From the NCBI GenBank assembly GCA_016285645.1, contig JAEERC010000056.1, forward strand, positions 1-43,257: a stretch of DNA of 43,257 nt, given 5' to 3'. Below are positions 8,069-15,465 of this stretch, piece after piece; position 1 is the first letter of the stretch; each line of letters opens with the position of its first letter. The DNA comes from Clostridiaceae bacterium (lineage in GTDB: Bacteria > Bacillota > Clostridia > Oscillospirales > Acutalibacteraceae). Under the pieces are notes generated by a model. It saw nothing but the letters and a program-made list of their open reading frames with translations. It did not search any database and was not told where the DNA came from. A program made the translations under genes and the position numbers.

Positions 8069-9184
8069 CTACTTAAAATACATATAAAGTTGGCATTTTA
8101 TCATGCCGTTATAGAGTTTGCGGCGTTTGTCGGCTTTTCTGCCGAAATAGAACTCAAAGTCCTCGTCGGGACTTATTACGCTGTAGGAGTAGCCGTGGCG
8201 TTTTTCAAAGACCCTGCCCATAGTTTTATTGAGTTCCTGCGCCTGTTCAATATCGAGAAGGCGCTCGCCGTAGGGCGGATTGCATATTACAGTCCCCTTT
8301 TCGGTTGACGGCGAAAAATCCTTTATATCGGCGCAGGCAAAATTTATTTTTGAGGCGACACCCGCCCTTTCGGCGTTCTGCTTTGCCACCTCGAGGGCTT
8401 TGCGGTCTATATCCGAACCGAAGGCCCGGAAATCGTCAATCGGAACAATGCCCGCCCGCGCTCTTTCACGCTCCTGCTTCCAGACATCCCTGCCTATATT
8501 CTCCCACCTTTCGGCGGAAAAACTGCGGTTTATGCCTGCGGGGGTGTTCGAGGCGAGAAGGGCGCCCTCAATAAGCACCGTGCCCGAGCCGCACATCGGG
8601 TCGTAGAGTTTGTGATAAGGTCTCAGATGCGAGAGGGAACAGAGCGCCGCCGCGAGAGTTTCCTTAATCGGCGCGGCGTTTGCCTCAAGCCGGTAGCCCC
8701 TTTTGTGAAGCCCCGTGCCTGTGGTGTCAAGCAGCATGGAAACCTGATTTTTCATTATAGCGAACTGAATCTGGTGAACAGGACCCGTTTCATCGAACCA
8801 CTCTATTGCGTATTTTTCTTTTAAGCGCTCGACAACGGCTTTTTTTGTTATCGCCTGGCAGTCGCGCACACTGAAAAGGTCGGAGTTGATTGAATAGCCC
8901 TTTACGGGGAAGGCGTCGGATTTTCCTATCCACCGCTCCCACTCAATCGCCTTCACGCCCTGAAACAGTTCCTCGAAGGAGTGCGCCTCGAAACTGCCCA
9001 TAAGAATCTGAACACGCTCGGCAAAGTGCGAGCAGATATTCACCCTCGCGAGCAGGTTCTCATCGCCCTCAAAAAGGACTCTGCCGTTTTCGGCGAGCAC
9101 ATTTTCGGCTTCGAGATTTTTCAGTTCATTTGCAATAAGCGATTCCAGCCCGAGAAGGCACGGAATTACAAAACGAATACTCAT
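8069..9184 (-). CDS. THUMP-domain class I RNA methyltransferase (RlmL/YpsC-like)
   Basis: A 371-residue SAM-dependent methyltransferase. The N-terminal ~160 residues are a ferredoxin-like and THUMP RNA-binding region (CLLGLESLIANELKNL at the start). The C-terminal Rossmann domain has the SAM motif DPMCGSGTVLIE near residue 195 and the catalytic N-P-P-Y motif in NPPYGERL near residue 305, which defines N-methyltransferases acting on guanine or adenine. Homologues are annotated as 23S rRNA m2G2445 methyltransferases (N-terminal half of RlmL) or YpsC. The exact target base is not certain. It has no fused RlmK half, as is usual in Firmicutes. Confidence 0.9.
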   Translation of the reverse strand: MSIRFVIPCLLGLESLIANELKNLEAENVLAENGRVLFEGDENLLARVNICSHFAERVQILMGSFEAHSFEELFQGVKAIEWERWIGKSDAFPVKGYSINSDLFSVRDCQAITKKAVVERLKEKYAIEWFDETGPVHQIQFAIMKNQVSMLLDTTGTGLHKRGYRLEANAAPIKETLAAALCSLSHLRPYHKLYDPMCGSGTVLIEGALLASNTPAGINRSFSAERWENIGRDVWKQERERARAGIVPIDDFRAFGSDIDRKALEVAKQNAERAGVASKINFACADIKDFSPSTEKGTVICNPPYGERLLDIEQAQELNKTMGRVFEKRHGYSYSVISPDEDFEFYFGRKADKRRKLYNGMIKCQLYMYFK

Positions 9185-9201
9185 AAAATACCTTTACTCA
9201 T

Positions 9202-9241
9202 AAAAAGCTGATGAAAACCGTCCTGCCCGATTTTCATCAGC
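9202..9241 (-). terminator. Terminator after hpf
   Basis: On the minus strand an 11-bp stem GCTGATGAAAA/TTTTCATCAGC (9231-9241 with 9207-9217) encloses a 13-nt loop and is followed by TTTTTATG. It sits 34 bases after the hpf stop. Confidence 0.8.
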
Positions 9242-9274
9242 AAAAAGACCGATTATTTAAAAGCCCTTGGGAAA

Positions 9275-9802
9275 TCAGAACTCGGGCTTGATAAGTCCGT
9301 AACCTCCGTCACTGCGTTTGTAAACAACGTTTACGCTGTTGCTGGCGTCGTTGAGGAAAACATAGAACTCGTGGTCAAGAAGATTCATCTGGAGAATTGC
9401 CTCCTCCTCCGACTGCGGCTTGAGCGAAACAGTCTTGATTCTCACAACATCGAGATCCTCTTCGGGCTCAGAAATCTCTGCGGGCGGAAGAAGGTCGTCG
9501 ATTGAGCCGTTGCGGAGTTTCTTCTCAATCTTGGTTTTGTTTTTCCTGATCTGACGGATGAGCGAGTCAACGCATTTGTCAAGAGCTTCGTTCATATTCT
9601 CGGCTCTCTCCTGCGCTCTGAAAATCATACCTTGGTTGACAATGGTAATTTCAACTGTCTGCGAGGATTTCTCAACAGAGGCGATTACCTTTGCCTCGGT
9701 ATCCTCTCCGAAAAAGCGTTCAACCTTTGCAAGCTTCTTTTCAGCATGCTCTTTGAAGGATTCTCTCGGAGAACATTTGCGACCCATAATTGTGATTTTC
9801 AT
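9275..9802 (-). CDS. hpf: Ribosome hibernation promoting factor, long form
   Basis: A 175-residue protein matching long HPF. An N-terminal RaiA/YfiA beta-alpha-beta domain (MKITIMGRKC to about residue 100) binds the decoding region of the 30S subunit. A charged linker (about 100-120) leads to the C-terminal dimerisation domain with the conserved pattern RIKTVSLKPQSEEEAILQM...DHEFYVFLN and a closing YGLIKPEF. Long HPF joins two 70S ribosomes into inactive 100S particles in stationary phase. The gene stands alone between a long AT-rich leader with an 18-bp palindrome and a strong terminator, so it is probably monocistronic and controlled separately. Confidence 0.97.
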   Translation of the reverse strand: MKITIMGRKCSPRESFKEHAEKKLAKVERFFGEDTEAKVIASVEKSSQTVEITIVNQGMIFRAQERAENMNEALDKCVDSLIRQIRKNKTKIEKKLRNGSIDDLLPPAEISEPEEDLDVVRIKTVSLKPQSEEEAILQMNLLDHEFYVFLNDASNSVNVVYKRSDGGYGLIKPEF

Positions 9803-9825
9803 TAAAATTCATCCCCTTTTATATA

Positions 9826-9843
9826 TTAAAGCATCTGCTTTAA
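9826..9843. promoter_or_regulatory. 18-bp palindrome in the hpf leader
   Basis: TTAAAGCA and TGCTTTAA form a perfect dyad around two bases, 24 bp upstream of the hpf ATG. It could be an operator or a small mRNA hairpin. No regulator can be named. Confidence 0.4.
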
Positions 9844-9920
9844 TTGAATTTTAGCATATTGAAGCAGAAAAATAAAGAGATTTTTCTTATTTTTATGCAA
9901 ATGTTACAAATTTTTAATAT

Positions 9921-10763
9921 TTATAATACTGTGCCCGCGTGACGGGTGACGTGGCAGCCGACATTTACGGCAACCGGAAGACCCGCTATATGGGTGGGCG
10001 CGGTTTCAACAGCGACGCTCAGGGCGGTGACATTTCCGCCGAAGCCCTGAGGGCCTATACCGAGCGCGTTTACCTTTTCGAGTATCTCCTTTTCAAGCCC
10101 TGCGTAGAAATCATCGGGATTTCTGACGCTCACGCTGCGGCAGAGGGCTTTTTTGGCGAGGTAAGCGCACTGTTCAAAATCGCCGCCTATGCCCACGCCG
10201 AGCACCATCGGAGGACAGGGATTGCTGCCTGCCGTTCGGGCGACATCGACTATCCAGTCAACTATCTCGCTGATATCAGCCGAGGGAGTGAACATTCTGA
10301 GTTTACTCATATTCTCGCTGCCGAAGCCCTTGGGGGCAACAGTGATTTTAAGTTTGTCACCGGGCACGATTCTTGTATGGAGAACGGCGGGTGTGTTGTT
10401 GCCGGTGTTCACGCGCCTCAATGGGTCACCCACAACGGAACAGCGCAGATAACCGTCTTTGTATCCCCTGCCCACGCCTTCGTTTACGGCGTCCTCAAAA
10501 CTGCCGCCTGTGAAATGAATATCCTGACCGACCTCGGCGAAAACGACAGCCATTCCGCAGTCCTGACAAATCGGTATGTCCAGTTCCCTGGCTGCGTCAA
10601 TATTCTCGCACAGACTCTGCATAACGCCCTTCGCGGGCTGTGTGTTTTCAAGATTCACACCCTCGCGGACAATGTTTTCAAGGTCCGAAGGCAGTATTTT
10701 ATTCGCTTTTATACAGAGTTCCCTGACGGCGTCGGACACCGCTTTTACATCAATTTCGCGCAT
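9921..10763 (-). CDS. Class I (Fe-S) fumarate hydratase, alpha subunit
   Basis: A 280-residue protein that corresponds to the alpha subunit (N-terminal half) of class I fumarate/L-tartrate dehydratases, which interconvert fumarate and malate with a 4Fe-4S cluster. Cluster cysteines appear in ICQDCGMAVVF (near residue 62) and in the GSNPCPPMVLGVGIGG segment. The C-terminus has the conserved HIAGLPVAVNVGCHVTRHA. In two-subunit enzymes the beta-subunit gene normally follows directly. Here the next gene is hpf, 118 bp away, and no beta subunit is seen in the window. TtdA (tartrate dehydratase) cannot be excluded. GGGGG precedes the ATG. Confidence 0.9.
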   Translation of the reverse strand: MREIDVKAVSDAVRELCIKANKILPSDLENIVREGVNLENTQPAKGVMQSLCENIDAARELDIPICQDCGMAVVFAEVGQDIHFTGGSFEDAVNEGVGRGYKDGYLRCSVVGDPLRRVNTGNNTPAVLHTRIVPGDKLKITVAPKGFGSENMSKLRMFTPSADISEIVDWIVDVARTAGSNPCPPMVLGVGIGGDFEQCAYLAKKALCRSVSVRNPDDFYAGLEKEILEKVNALGIGPQGFGGNVTALSVAVETAPTHIAGLPVAVNVGCHVTRHAGTVL

Positions 10764-10774
10764 AATAATCCCCC

Positions 10775-10799
10775 GAAAAAAAGAGCCGTGACGGCTCTT
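10775..10799 (-). terminator. Terminator after divIC
   Basis: On the minus strand AAGAGCCG/CGGCTCTT with a 3-nt loop is followed by a run of T. On the plus strand it is followed by TTGTTTTTTG, so it may work both ways. Confidence 0.85.
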
Positions 10800-10811
10800 G
10801 TTTTTTGATAT

Positions 10812-11105
10812 TTATGAAGCGTCGGACGCGTAATAGACACGCTCGTTCTCGCCCGCGTAATCGTAATCCTCACGGGCAACACGCTCCATATAGTCGTCCT
10901 TGTTTTCACTGTTTATTGTATCTTTAAGCGCCTCGTTTTCTTCCTCTTTCAAAGAAATCTGCTCGGAAATGGAGACGTTCTCCGCCTCGGCATCCCTGAT
11001 TTTCGAATGTGTGCTTATAATCGTCACGGCAATATAAATTGCGAGCAAAATTCCGAATATTAAAAGGATGACACTGAGTTTTCTGTTTTTAATCAAGTTT
11101 TTCAT
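10812..11105 (-). CDS. divIC: Cell-division protein DivIC/FtsB family
   Basis: A 97-residue bitopic membrane protein. Residues 1-10 are basic (cytoplasmic), about 11-31 form a single membrane helix (SVILLIFGILLAIYIAVTII), and about 34-70 form a coiled coil rich in E, K and S (IRDAEAENVSISEQISLK). A short domain ends in EDYDYAGENERVYY, matching the family's typical A-R-E..Y...GE..Y pattern. DivIC forms a septal complex with FtsL and DivIB. Position after the S4 gene is the Bacillus yabO-(yabP-yabQ)-divIC order. It has its own promoter (11145-11173). The ribosome site is weak. Confidence 0.88.
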   Translation of the reverse strand: MKNLIKNRKLSVILLIFGILLAIYIAVTIISTHSKIRDAEAENVSISEQISLKEEENEALKDTINSENKDDYMERVAREDYDYAGENERVYYASDAS

Positions 11106-11144
11106 AAATAGTTCCAGCCCCGGTCATTTATTTGTTCCGAATAA

Positions 11145-11173
11145 ATAATAACATATTCCGTCTGTTTTTACAA
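11145..11173 (-). promoter_or_regulatory. Promoter of divIC
   Basis: On the minus strand TTGTAA (11168-11173) and TATTAT (11145-11150) are 17 bp apart, about 40 bp before the divIC start. Confidence 0.65.
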
Positions 11174-11180
11174 GCGGATA

Positions 11181-11420
11181 TCAAAGCTGCCTGAACATAG
11201 CCGCCGCGTCTTCCTTGGTGGCGTGCTCCGACACGGTGAGAACCTCGTATTTGTTGGTCTGCGCGCCGAGAGTTATTTCGATTATGTCGCCGACTTTTAC
11301 ATCGTACGACGCCCTGGCGACCTTGCCGTTTACGCTCACGTGCTTCGCGTCGCACGCGTCGTTTGCGACGGTTCTTCTTTTGATTATTCTTGAAACTTTG
11401 AGATATTTGTCAAGTCGCAT
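11181..11420 (-). CDS. rqcP: S4-domain RNA-binding protein, RqcP (YabO)-like
   Basis: A 79-residue single S4 domain protein starting MRLDKYLKVSRIIKRRT, with the S4 fold continuing VSVNGKVARASYDVKVGDII. The family binds the 50S subunit-tRNA complex and helps RqcH add alanine tails to stalled nascent chains. The identification as RqcP rests on size, the N-terminal signature and position before divIC. The ATG at 11420 has GGAG six bases upstream. An upstream in-frame extension to 11483 runs through the HU terminator hairpin and is not credible. Confidence 0.88.
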   Translation of the reverse strand: MRLDKYLKVSRIIKRRTVANDACDAKHVSVNGKVARASYDVKVGDIIEITLGAQTNKYEVLTVSEHATKEDAAAMFRQL

Positions 11421-11434
11421 ATTTTTCTCCGATA

Positions 11435-11472
11435 TTAAAACAAGACCGTCCCAAGGCAACCTCAGGACGGTC
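11435..11472 (-). terminator. Terminator after HU
   Basis: On the minus strand GACGGTCC-type arms (GACCGTCC 11444-11451 with GGACGGTC 11465-11472) enclose a 13-nt loop and are followed by TTGTTTTAA. It lies between the HU stop and the S4 start and may only attenuate read-through to the S4 gene. Confidence 0.75.
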
Positions 11473-11483
11473 CGCGGGTACAA

Positions 11484-11768
11484 TTATTTCTTTGCTACCT
11501 TTGCCTTGAGGCCTGCGCCTGCTTTGAAAGATGCAACCTTTGTTGCGGGAACCTTGATCTTTTCGCCTGTCTGGGGGTTGAGACCGGTTCTTGCCTTGCG
11601 GGCACGAGTTTCAAATGTACCGAAACCGATAAGGGTTACTTTGCCGTCCTTTTTGTTGGCGAGAGCATCACCGATGGCATCAAGAGTGGCGTTGATAACC
11701 TTTTCGGCGTCTTTCTTGCTGACGTCTGCTTTTGCAGCAACAGCAGCGATGAGTTCTGTTTTGTTCAT
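11484..11768 (-). CDS. hup: HU family DNA-binding protein
   Basis: A 94-residue histone-like protein that binds and bends DNA as a dimer. It begins MNKTELIAAVAAKADVSKKD, has the GFGTFETRARKARTGLNPQTG beta-arm with the conserved RxxRxGxNPxTG motif, and ends in the AFKAG-type segment (here ASFKAGAGLKAKV). AAGGAG precedes the ATG with seven-base spacing. The location between mazG and the S4 gene is usual in Clostridia. A strong terminator follows, as expected for a highly expressed small gene. Confidence 0.97.
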   Translation of the reverse strand: MNKTELIAAVAAKADVSKKDAEKVINATLDAIGDALANKKDGKVTLIGFGTFETRARKARTGLNPQTGEKIKVPATKVASFKAGAGLKAKVAKK

Positions 11769-11820
11769 AGTGAATCTCCTTCAAAACTATATTTATGAAA
11801 TACCGAAGTATATCATATTC

Positions 11821-12618
11821 TTATACAAGTGTTTTTGCCTCGTCCCAGAGGCGGTCAAGTTCTTCGAGAGAGGCGGATTTCATATCGATTCCCCTCTGTT
11901 TGGCGAGTTCCTCGACTTTTGAGAAGCGGGAAAAGAATTTGTCGCTTGAAGCGGTGAGCGACTCCTCGCTGTCACAGCCGATGAATCTTGCTGCGTTGAC
12001 AACGGAAAAGAGAAGGTCGCCGAGTTCCTCCTCCTGATTGGCTTTGTCGCCCTTTTCAACCGCGGCTTTCAGTTCCGCGGTCTCCTCCCCGATTTTTTCG
12101 ATGGCGCCGTTAATATCAGGCCAGTCGAAGCCGACCTTTGCCGCCTTGGCCTGAATCTTCTGGGCGCGCATAAGGGCGGGAAGTTCGCGGGGAATGCTCT
12201 GCATTGACTCGGACACGGTTTTTCTGCCCTTGGTTTCGTTTTTGATGGCGTCCCAGTTAGTGAGCACCTCGTCGGAGGTGTCGGCTTTGACATCGCCGAA
12301 AACATGGGGATGGCGTACAATCAGTTTTTTCGAAACACCGTCGCAGACATCGTCAAAATCGAAGACGCCTTTTTCCTCCTCCATAACGGAGTGGAAAATA
12401 ATCTGCATAAGCAGATCGCCGAGTTCCTCGCAGAGAAGGTCGCTGTCTTTTTTGTTTATTGCCTCGATAACCTCATAGGTTTCCTCAATGAGATTTTTCT
12501 TTATGCTTTCGTGAGTCTGCTCCCTGTCCCAGGGGCAACCTCCGGGCGAGCGTAGCAGTTTCATTATGGCAATAAAATCGGAAATATCATATTCGGATTT
12601 AAACTCAAAATCTACCAT
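11821..12618 (-). CDS. mazG: Nucleoside triphosphate pyrophosphohydrolase MazG (YabN-like C-terminal part)
   Basis: A 265-residue two-domain MazG protein that hydrolyses (d)NTPs to NMP and pyrophosphate. The first domain starts at LRSPGGCPWDREQTHESIKKNL and carries EETYEVIEAI and EELGDLLMQIIFHS metal-binding helices. The second has EETAELKAAVEKGD and EELGDLLFSVVNAARF. It lacks the N-terminal tetrapyrrole-methylase domain of Bacillus YabN, so it has the size of E. coli MazG. It lies 44 bp after the flippase gene in conserved order. Confidence 0.95.
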   Translation of the reverse strand: MVDFEFKSEYDISDFIAIMKLLRSPGGCPWDREQTHESIKKNLIEETYEVIEAINKKDSDLLCEELGDLLMQIIFHSVMEEEKGVFDFDDVCDGVSKKLIVRHPHVFGDVKADTSDEVLTNWDAIKNETKGRKTVSESMQSIPRELPALMRAQKIQAKAAKVGFDWPDINGAIEKIGEETAELKAAVEKGDKANQEEELGDLLFSVVNAARFIGCDSEESLTASSDKFFSRFSKVEELAKQRGIDMKSASLEELDRLWDEAKTLV

Positions 12619-12662
12619 AAAAACACCACAGGTTGTGTATCAATCAGCAACCGTCTACTATT

Positions 12663-14495
12663 TTACCCCAAAAGTCCGTGTTTTTCAAGCATTTTTGCAA
12701 TTTTTTCTCCTTTTGGTAAGGTTATTATATCTTCGCGCTTAATTCCCCTTATGAAAATTAGTGAAATTGCATAAACAATCGCCGCAAATCCTATTGCCGC
12801 AAGGGTTGAAAACGTGTGTCCGCAAAGGATGCTGTCTGAATTGAAGTTGGGAATTATGATGTAAAGCAGCGAATTCACCGCGTAGGCGCTCACACCGCAG
12901 AGCAGAGCGCAGACGAGCGGTTTCAGGATAATCGACCGCCAGTGAACCTTTGTCTGTGAGCATCGCAAAAGCGATGAAAGATTCAGACTTACAATTATAA
13001 TGTAGAAAATCATTGTTCCTATAAGGGCGCCGAAAATATTGAGGCGGTACATACCTACAAATATAAAATTACATATTATTTTGACAACCGCGGCAACGCA
13101 GACGGATTTTACGGGTATATCCGTTCTGCCGATGGCCTGAAGCATATTTGTAATGGGAGTTGAAACGGCAATCATAAATGTGGCGTAGCTGTAGGTTGCC
13201 ATAATCGGGGCGACAATGGCTATTGAGTCCGAACTTGAGCCCCTGCCGTAGATTATCATAAGAATCGGCTTTGCGAGAATGCCGAGACCGATGCCCGCCG
13301 GAAGGGCTATGACCATTGCCACGCGCAGAACCGTTTCGATTGTGTTTTTGATTTCTTTTCTGTCCTTTACCGCCCAGGCGGCCGCGAGAGCCGGAAGAGC
13401 GCTGACACCGAGCTGGATGGTGACGGTGGGAACGAGGTTCTTGAAATCAAGACCCGTTCCGTAAGCGCCCCAGAGGTATTTAACGACCTCCGCCCTGTCG
13501 CTCATATTGAGACGGTCGTTCGCGGCGGCGGCTGAGAAGGAATCCTTGAACATATTGGTAATGTAATTGAAGCCCTCTTCACTGCTTAGCGCCGATGCGA
13601 TTCTTGACTGTATGGTGGCGGTATCTATAAGACTTGTGAGGTTGAGAATGAGCGCGCTTATTACCATGGGAATCGCTATTCTTATCATTTCACGGGCGAT
13701 TTCTCCGCTCTCGCGCGGTTTGGGAGAGCCGGCGAGCTGATCCTGCCGGAAACTGTCGCCGTGTAATTTATAATGTATTGCGAGAAATACCGTGCTCGCG
13801 ACGGAGCCGAGGGTTACGCCGAAAACGGCGCCCGCCGCGGCCCAGGGAGTTATTACGCTGTTTGCCTCGGTGAGGTTTGAAACAGCGGTGCCGAAAACCA
13901 CCGCGCTCTGATTGCCGGATGCGCTCATACCCGCGTTGAACTGCGACATACCGTAAGTCTGTATGACTTTTATGAGCGCAAGACCGAGGCAGAGTTTGCC
14001 CAGCGCCTCAATAACCTGCGATATAGCCGTTGGCACCATGTTGCGAAGCCCTTCGTAATAGCCCCTGTAAGAGGACATAAAGCAGCAGAAGAATATTGAG
14101 GGGGCTATGCAGAAAAGCGCGGGAAGATTGCGGGGATTGGCTATAAATTTAGCGTAGGGATAAGCGATTATAAACATTATAAGAGTGCCGCAGAGACCGA
14201 CGGTGATGAAAAGGCGAACGGAAATGCGATAGACCATCCTCGCCTCTCTGAATCTTCCGAGGGCAACATTTTCGGCAACCATTCTCGACACGGCTACGGG
14301 AAGGCCCGCCATGGCAATGGCGAAAATGGGGGTATAGACCTCATAGGCGGAATTGAAATAACCTCTGCCGACGGTGCCGAGCATATCGGTCATCGGTATT
14401 TTGAAAATGAGACCTATAACTTTTATCATAACGGCGGATACAACGAGAATCATCGCGCCGTTAAGCATTGACTGTTTCTTTTGCGTCGTTTCCAA
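12663..14495 (-). CDS. Polysaccharide/lipid II-type flippase (MOP superfamily, YabM/SpoVB-like)
   Basis: An integral membrane protein of about 610 residues with roughly 14 hydrophobic segments, matching the MurJ/SpoVB/YabM branch of the MOP exporters, which flip lipid-linked cell-wall precursors. It starts with a helix (NGAMILVVSAVMIKVIGLIFKI) and has the family motif YFNSAYEVYTPIFAIAMAG. Position upstream of mazG matches yabM. Two starts are possible: GTG at 14504 touches the GGAGAG site directly, while TTG at 14495 has the normal eight-base spacing and is preferred here. A 310-330 region contains an extra polar loop (FNYITNMFKDSFSAAAAND), unusual for MurJ. Confidence 0.9.
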   Translation of the reverse strand: METTQKKQSMLNGAMILVVSAVMIKVIGLIFKIPMTDMLGTVGRGYFNSAYEVYTPIFAIAMAGLPVAVSRMVAENVALGRFREARMVYRISVRLFITVGLCGTLIMFIIAYPYAKFIANPRNLPALFCIAPSIFFCCFMSSYRGYYEGLRNMVPTAISQVIEALGKLCLGLALIKVIQTYGMSQFNAGMSASGNQSAVVFGTAVSNLTEANSVITPWAAAGAVFGVTLGSVASTVFLAIHYKLHGDSFRQDQLAGSPKPRESGEIAREMIRIAIPMVISALILNLTSLIDTATIQSRIASALSSEEGFNYITNMFKDSFSAAAANDRLNMSDRAEVVKYLWGAYGTGLDFKNLVPTVTIQLGVSALPALAAAWAVKDRKEIKNTIETVLRVAMVIALPAGIGLGILAKPILMIIYGRGSSSDSIAIVAPIMATYSYATFMIAVSTPITNMLQAIGRTDIPVKSVCVAAVVKIICNFIFVGMYRLNIFGALIGTMIFYIIIVSLNLSSLLRCSQTKVHWRSIILKPLVCALLCGVSAYAVNSLLYIIIPNFNSDSILCGHTFSTLAAIGFAAIVYAISLIFIRGIKREDIITLPKGEKIAKMLEKHGLLG

Positions 14496-14532
14496 TTCAA
14501 TCACTCTCCGATTCTTTAATCAGTCCGCTGTG

Positions 14533-15465
14533 TCACGGTCTGCCGAGGAATTCGCACAGCAGACTGTCCTCGGTAAGGCAGTTTTTATCTATAACCTCAA
14601 AGCGGTTTACGGCGTTTTTAAGTACGCTTGCCTGCTCGGCAAACTGCGTGCCCTCAAGCTCGCTGAGAAGCTTCTGCGCCTCTGGCGCGAAAAGGCAGGG
14701 CTCGCAGGGGTGGAAGGAATCCAGTTTTATGTCGGCGTTTGTGCGGTAAGGGAATATGTTTTTGTTCTCACCGTACAGAACGCTCCCCCAGATTGCGAAG
14801 GTGTCGTATGCGGATGTTGAGCGGAAGTTTTTGTCGCGCACAAGGCGCCTTATAAGACGGAGCCCGCGTTTATTGAGAAGGGCCACATCGTTTTCGTCGT
14901 GCTCGTTGTCGAACACGCGCGAGGAGACGCTGACATAGACCTTGGCTATTCCGCTCACGGGAAGGTCGGCGACAATGGCGGGATTAAGACCGTGGATGCC
15001 CTCGACTATAACAACTCCGTTTTCGCTTATTTCGAAAGGTCTTGTTTCGCTTTTTCTTGAGTGCGTGCCGAAATCGAAAACAGGCAGCTGAGTTTTTCTG
15101 CTTTCGAGTATTTCGCCGAAGCACTTTCCGATAAGCGGCATATCGAGGGCGTCAATACTTTCGAAATCGTAGGTTCCGTCGGAATTTCTCGGGTAGTTTT
15201 CAAGCCCCGCGAGATAGAAATCGTCAAGCGAAATCGTTTTTGCCTCACAGCCGTTTTTCTCAATGGTGTTCGCGAGAATGTGGGCTGTGGTGGTCTTGCC
15301 CGACGAACTGGGGCCTGCGAGCAGAATCAGTTTTTTGTTGGCGGAAAGCAGAGCAGCCGCCGCTTTTTCAACGGTTTTTATGTAGTTTTTGGAGCACTGC
15401 CGCACATAACCCGCCGGGTCGTGACGGGCGGCCTGGTTTATGTTTTCTACCGTGTATTTAGTCAT
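14533..15465 (-). CDS. Uridine kinase-like nucleoside kinase
   Basis: A 310-residue P-loop kinase. The Walker A motif is LAGPSSSGKTTTAHIL near residue 50, with the uridine-kinase switch SLDDFYLAG near residue 80. The DFGTHSRKSE and VVIVEGIHGLNP segments are typical of the phosphoribulokinase/uridine kinase family. The protein is about 100 residues longer than Udk because of N- and C-terminal extensions, like a Clostridia family often annotated only as nucleoside kinase. It overlaps the hemZ stop by 4 bp, so translation is probably coupled. The phosphate acceptor is not proven. Confidence 0.88.
   Translation of the reverse strand: MTKYTVENINQAARHDPAGYVRQCSKNYIKTVEKAAAALLSANKKLILLAGPSSSGKTTTAHILANTIEKNGCEAKTISLDDFYLAGLENYPRNSDGTYDFESIDALDMPLIGKCFGEILESRKTQLPVFDFGTHSRKSETRPFEISENGVVIVEGIHGLNPAIVADLPVSGIAKVYVSVSSRVFDNEHDENDVALLNKRGLRLIRRLVRDKNFRSTSAYDTFAIWGSVLYGENKNIFPYRTNADIKLDSFHPCEPCLFAPEAQKLLSELEGTQFAEQASVLKNAVNRFEVIDKNCLTEDSLLCEFLGRP

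Noticed and set aside
9939-10808. A 289-codon plus-strand frame opposite the fumarase gene
   Set aside because: It mirrors the fumarase alpha gene, has no known domain, and no ribosome site.
11421-11483. N-terminal extension of the S4 protein
   Set aside because: It would translate the HU terminator hairpin. The internal ATG has a proper GGAG site and matches the family start.
12619-12662. Possible terminator or riboswitch between the flippase and mazG
   Set aside because: The 44-bp gap shows no stable stem with T-run and no leader motif.
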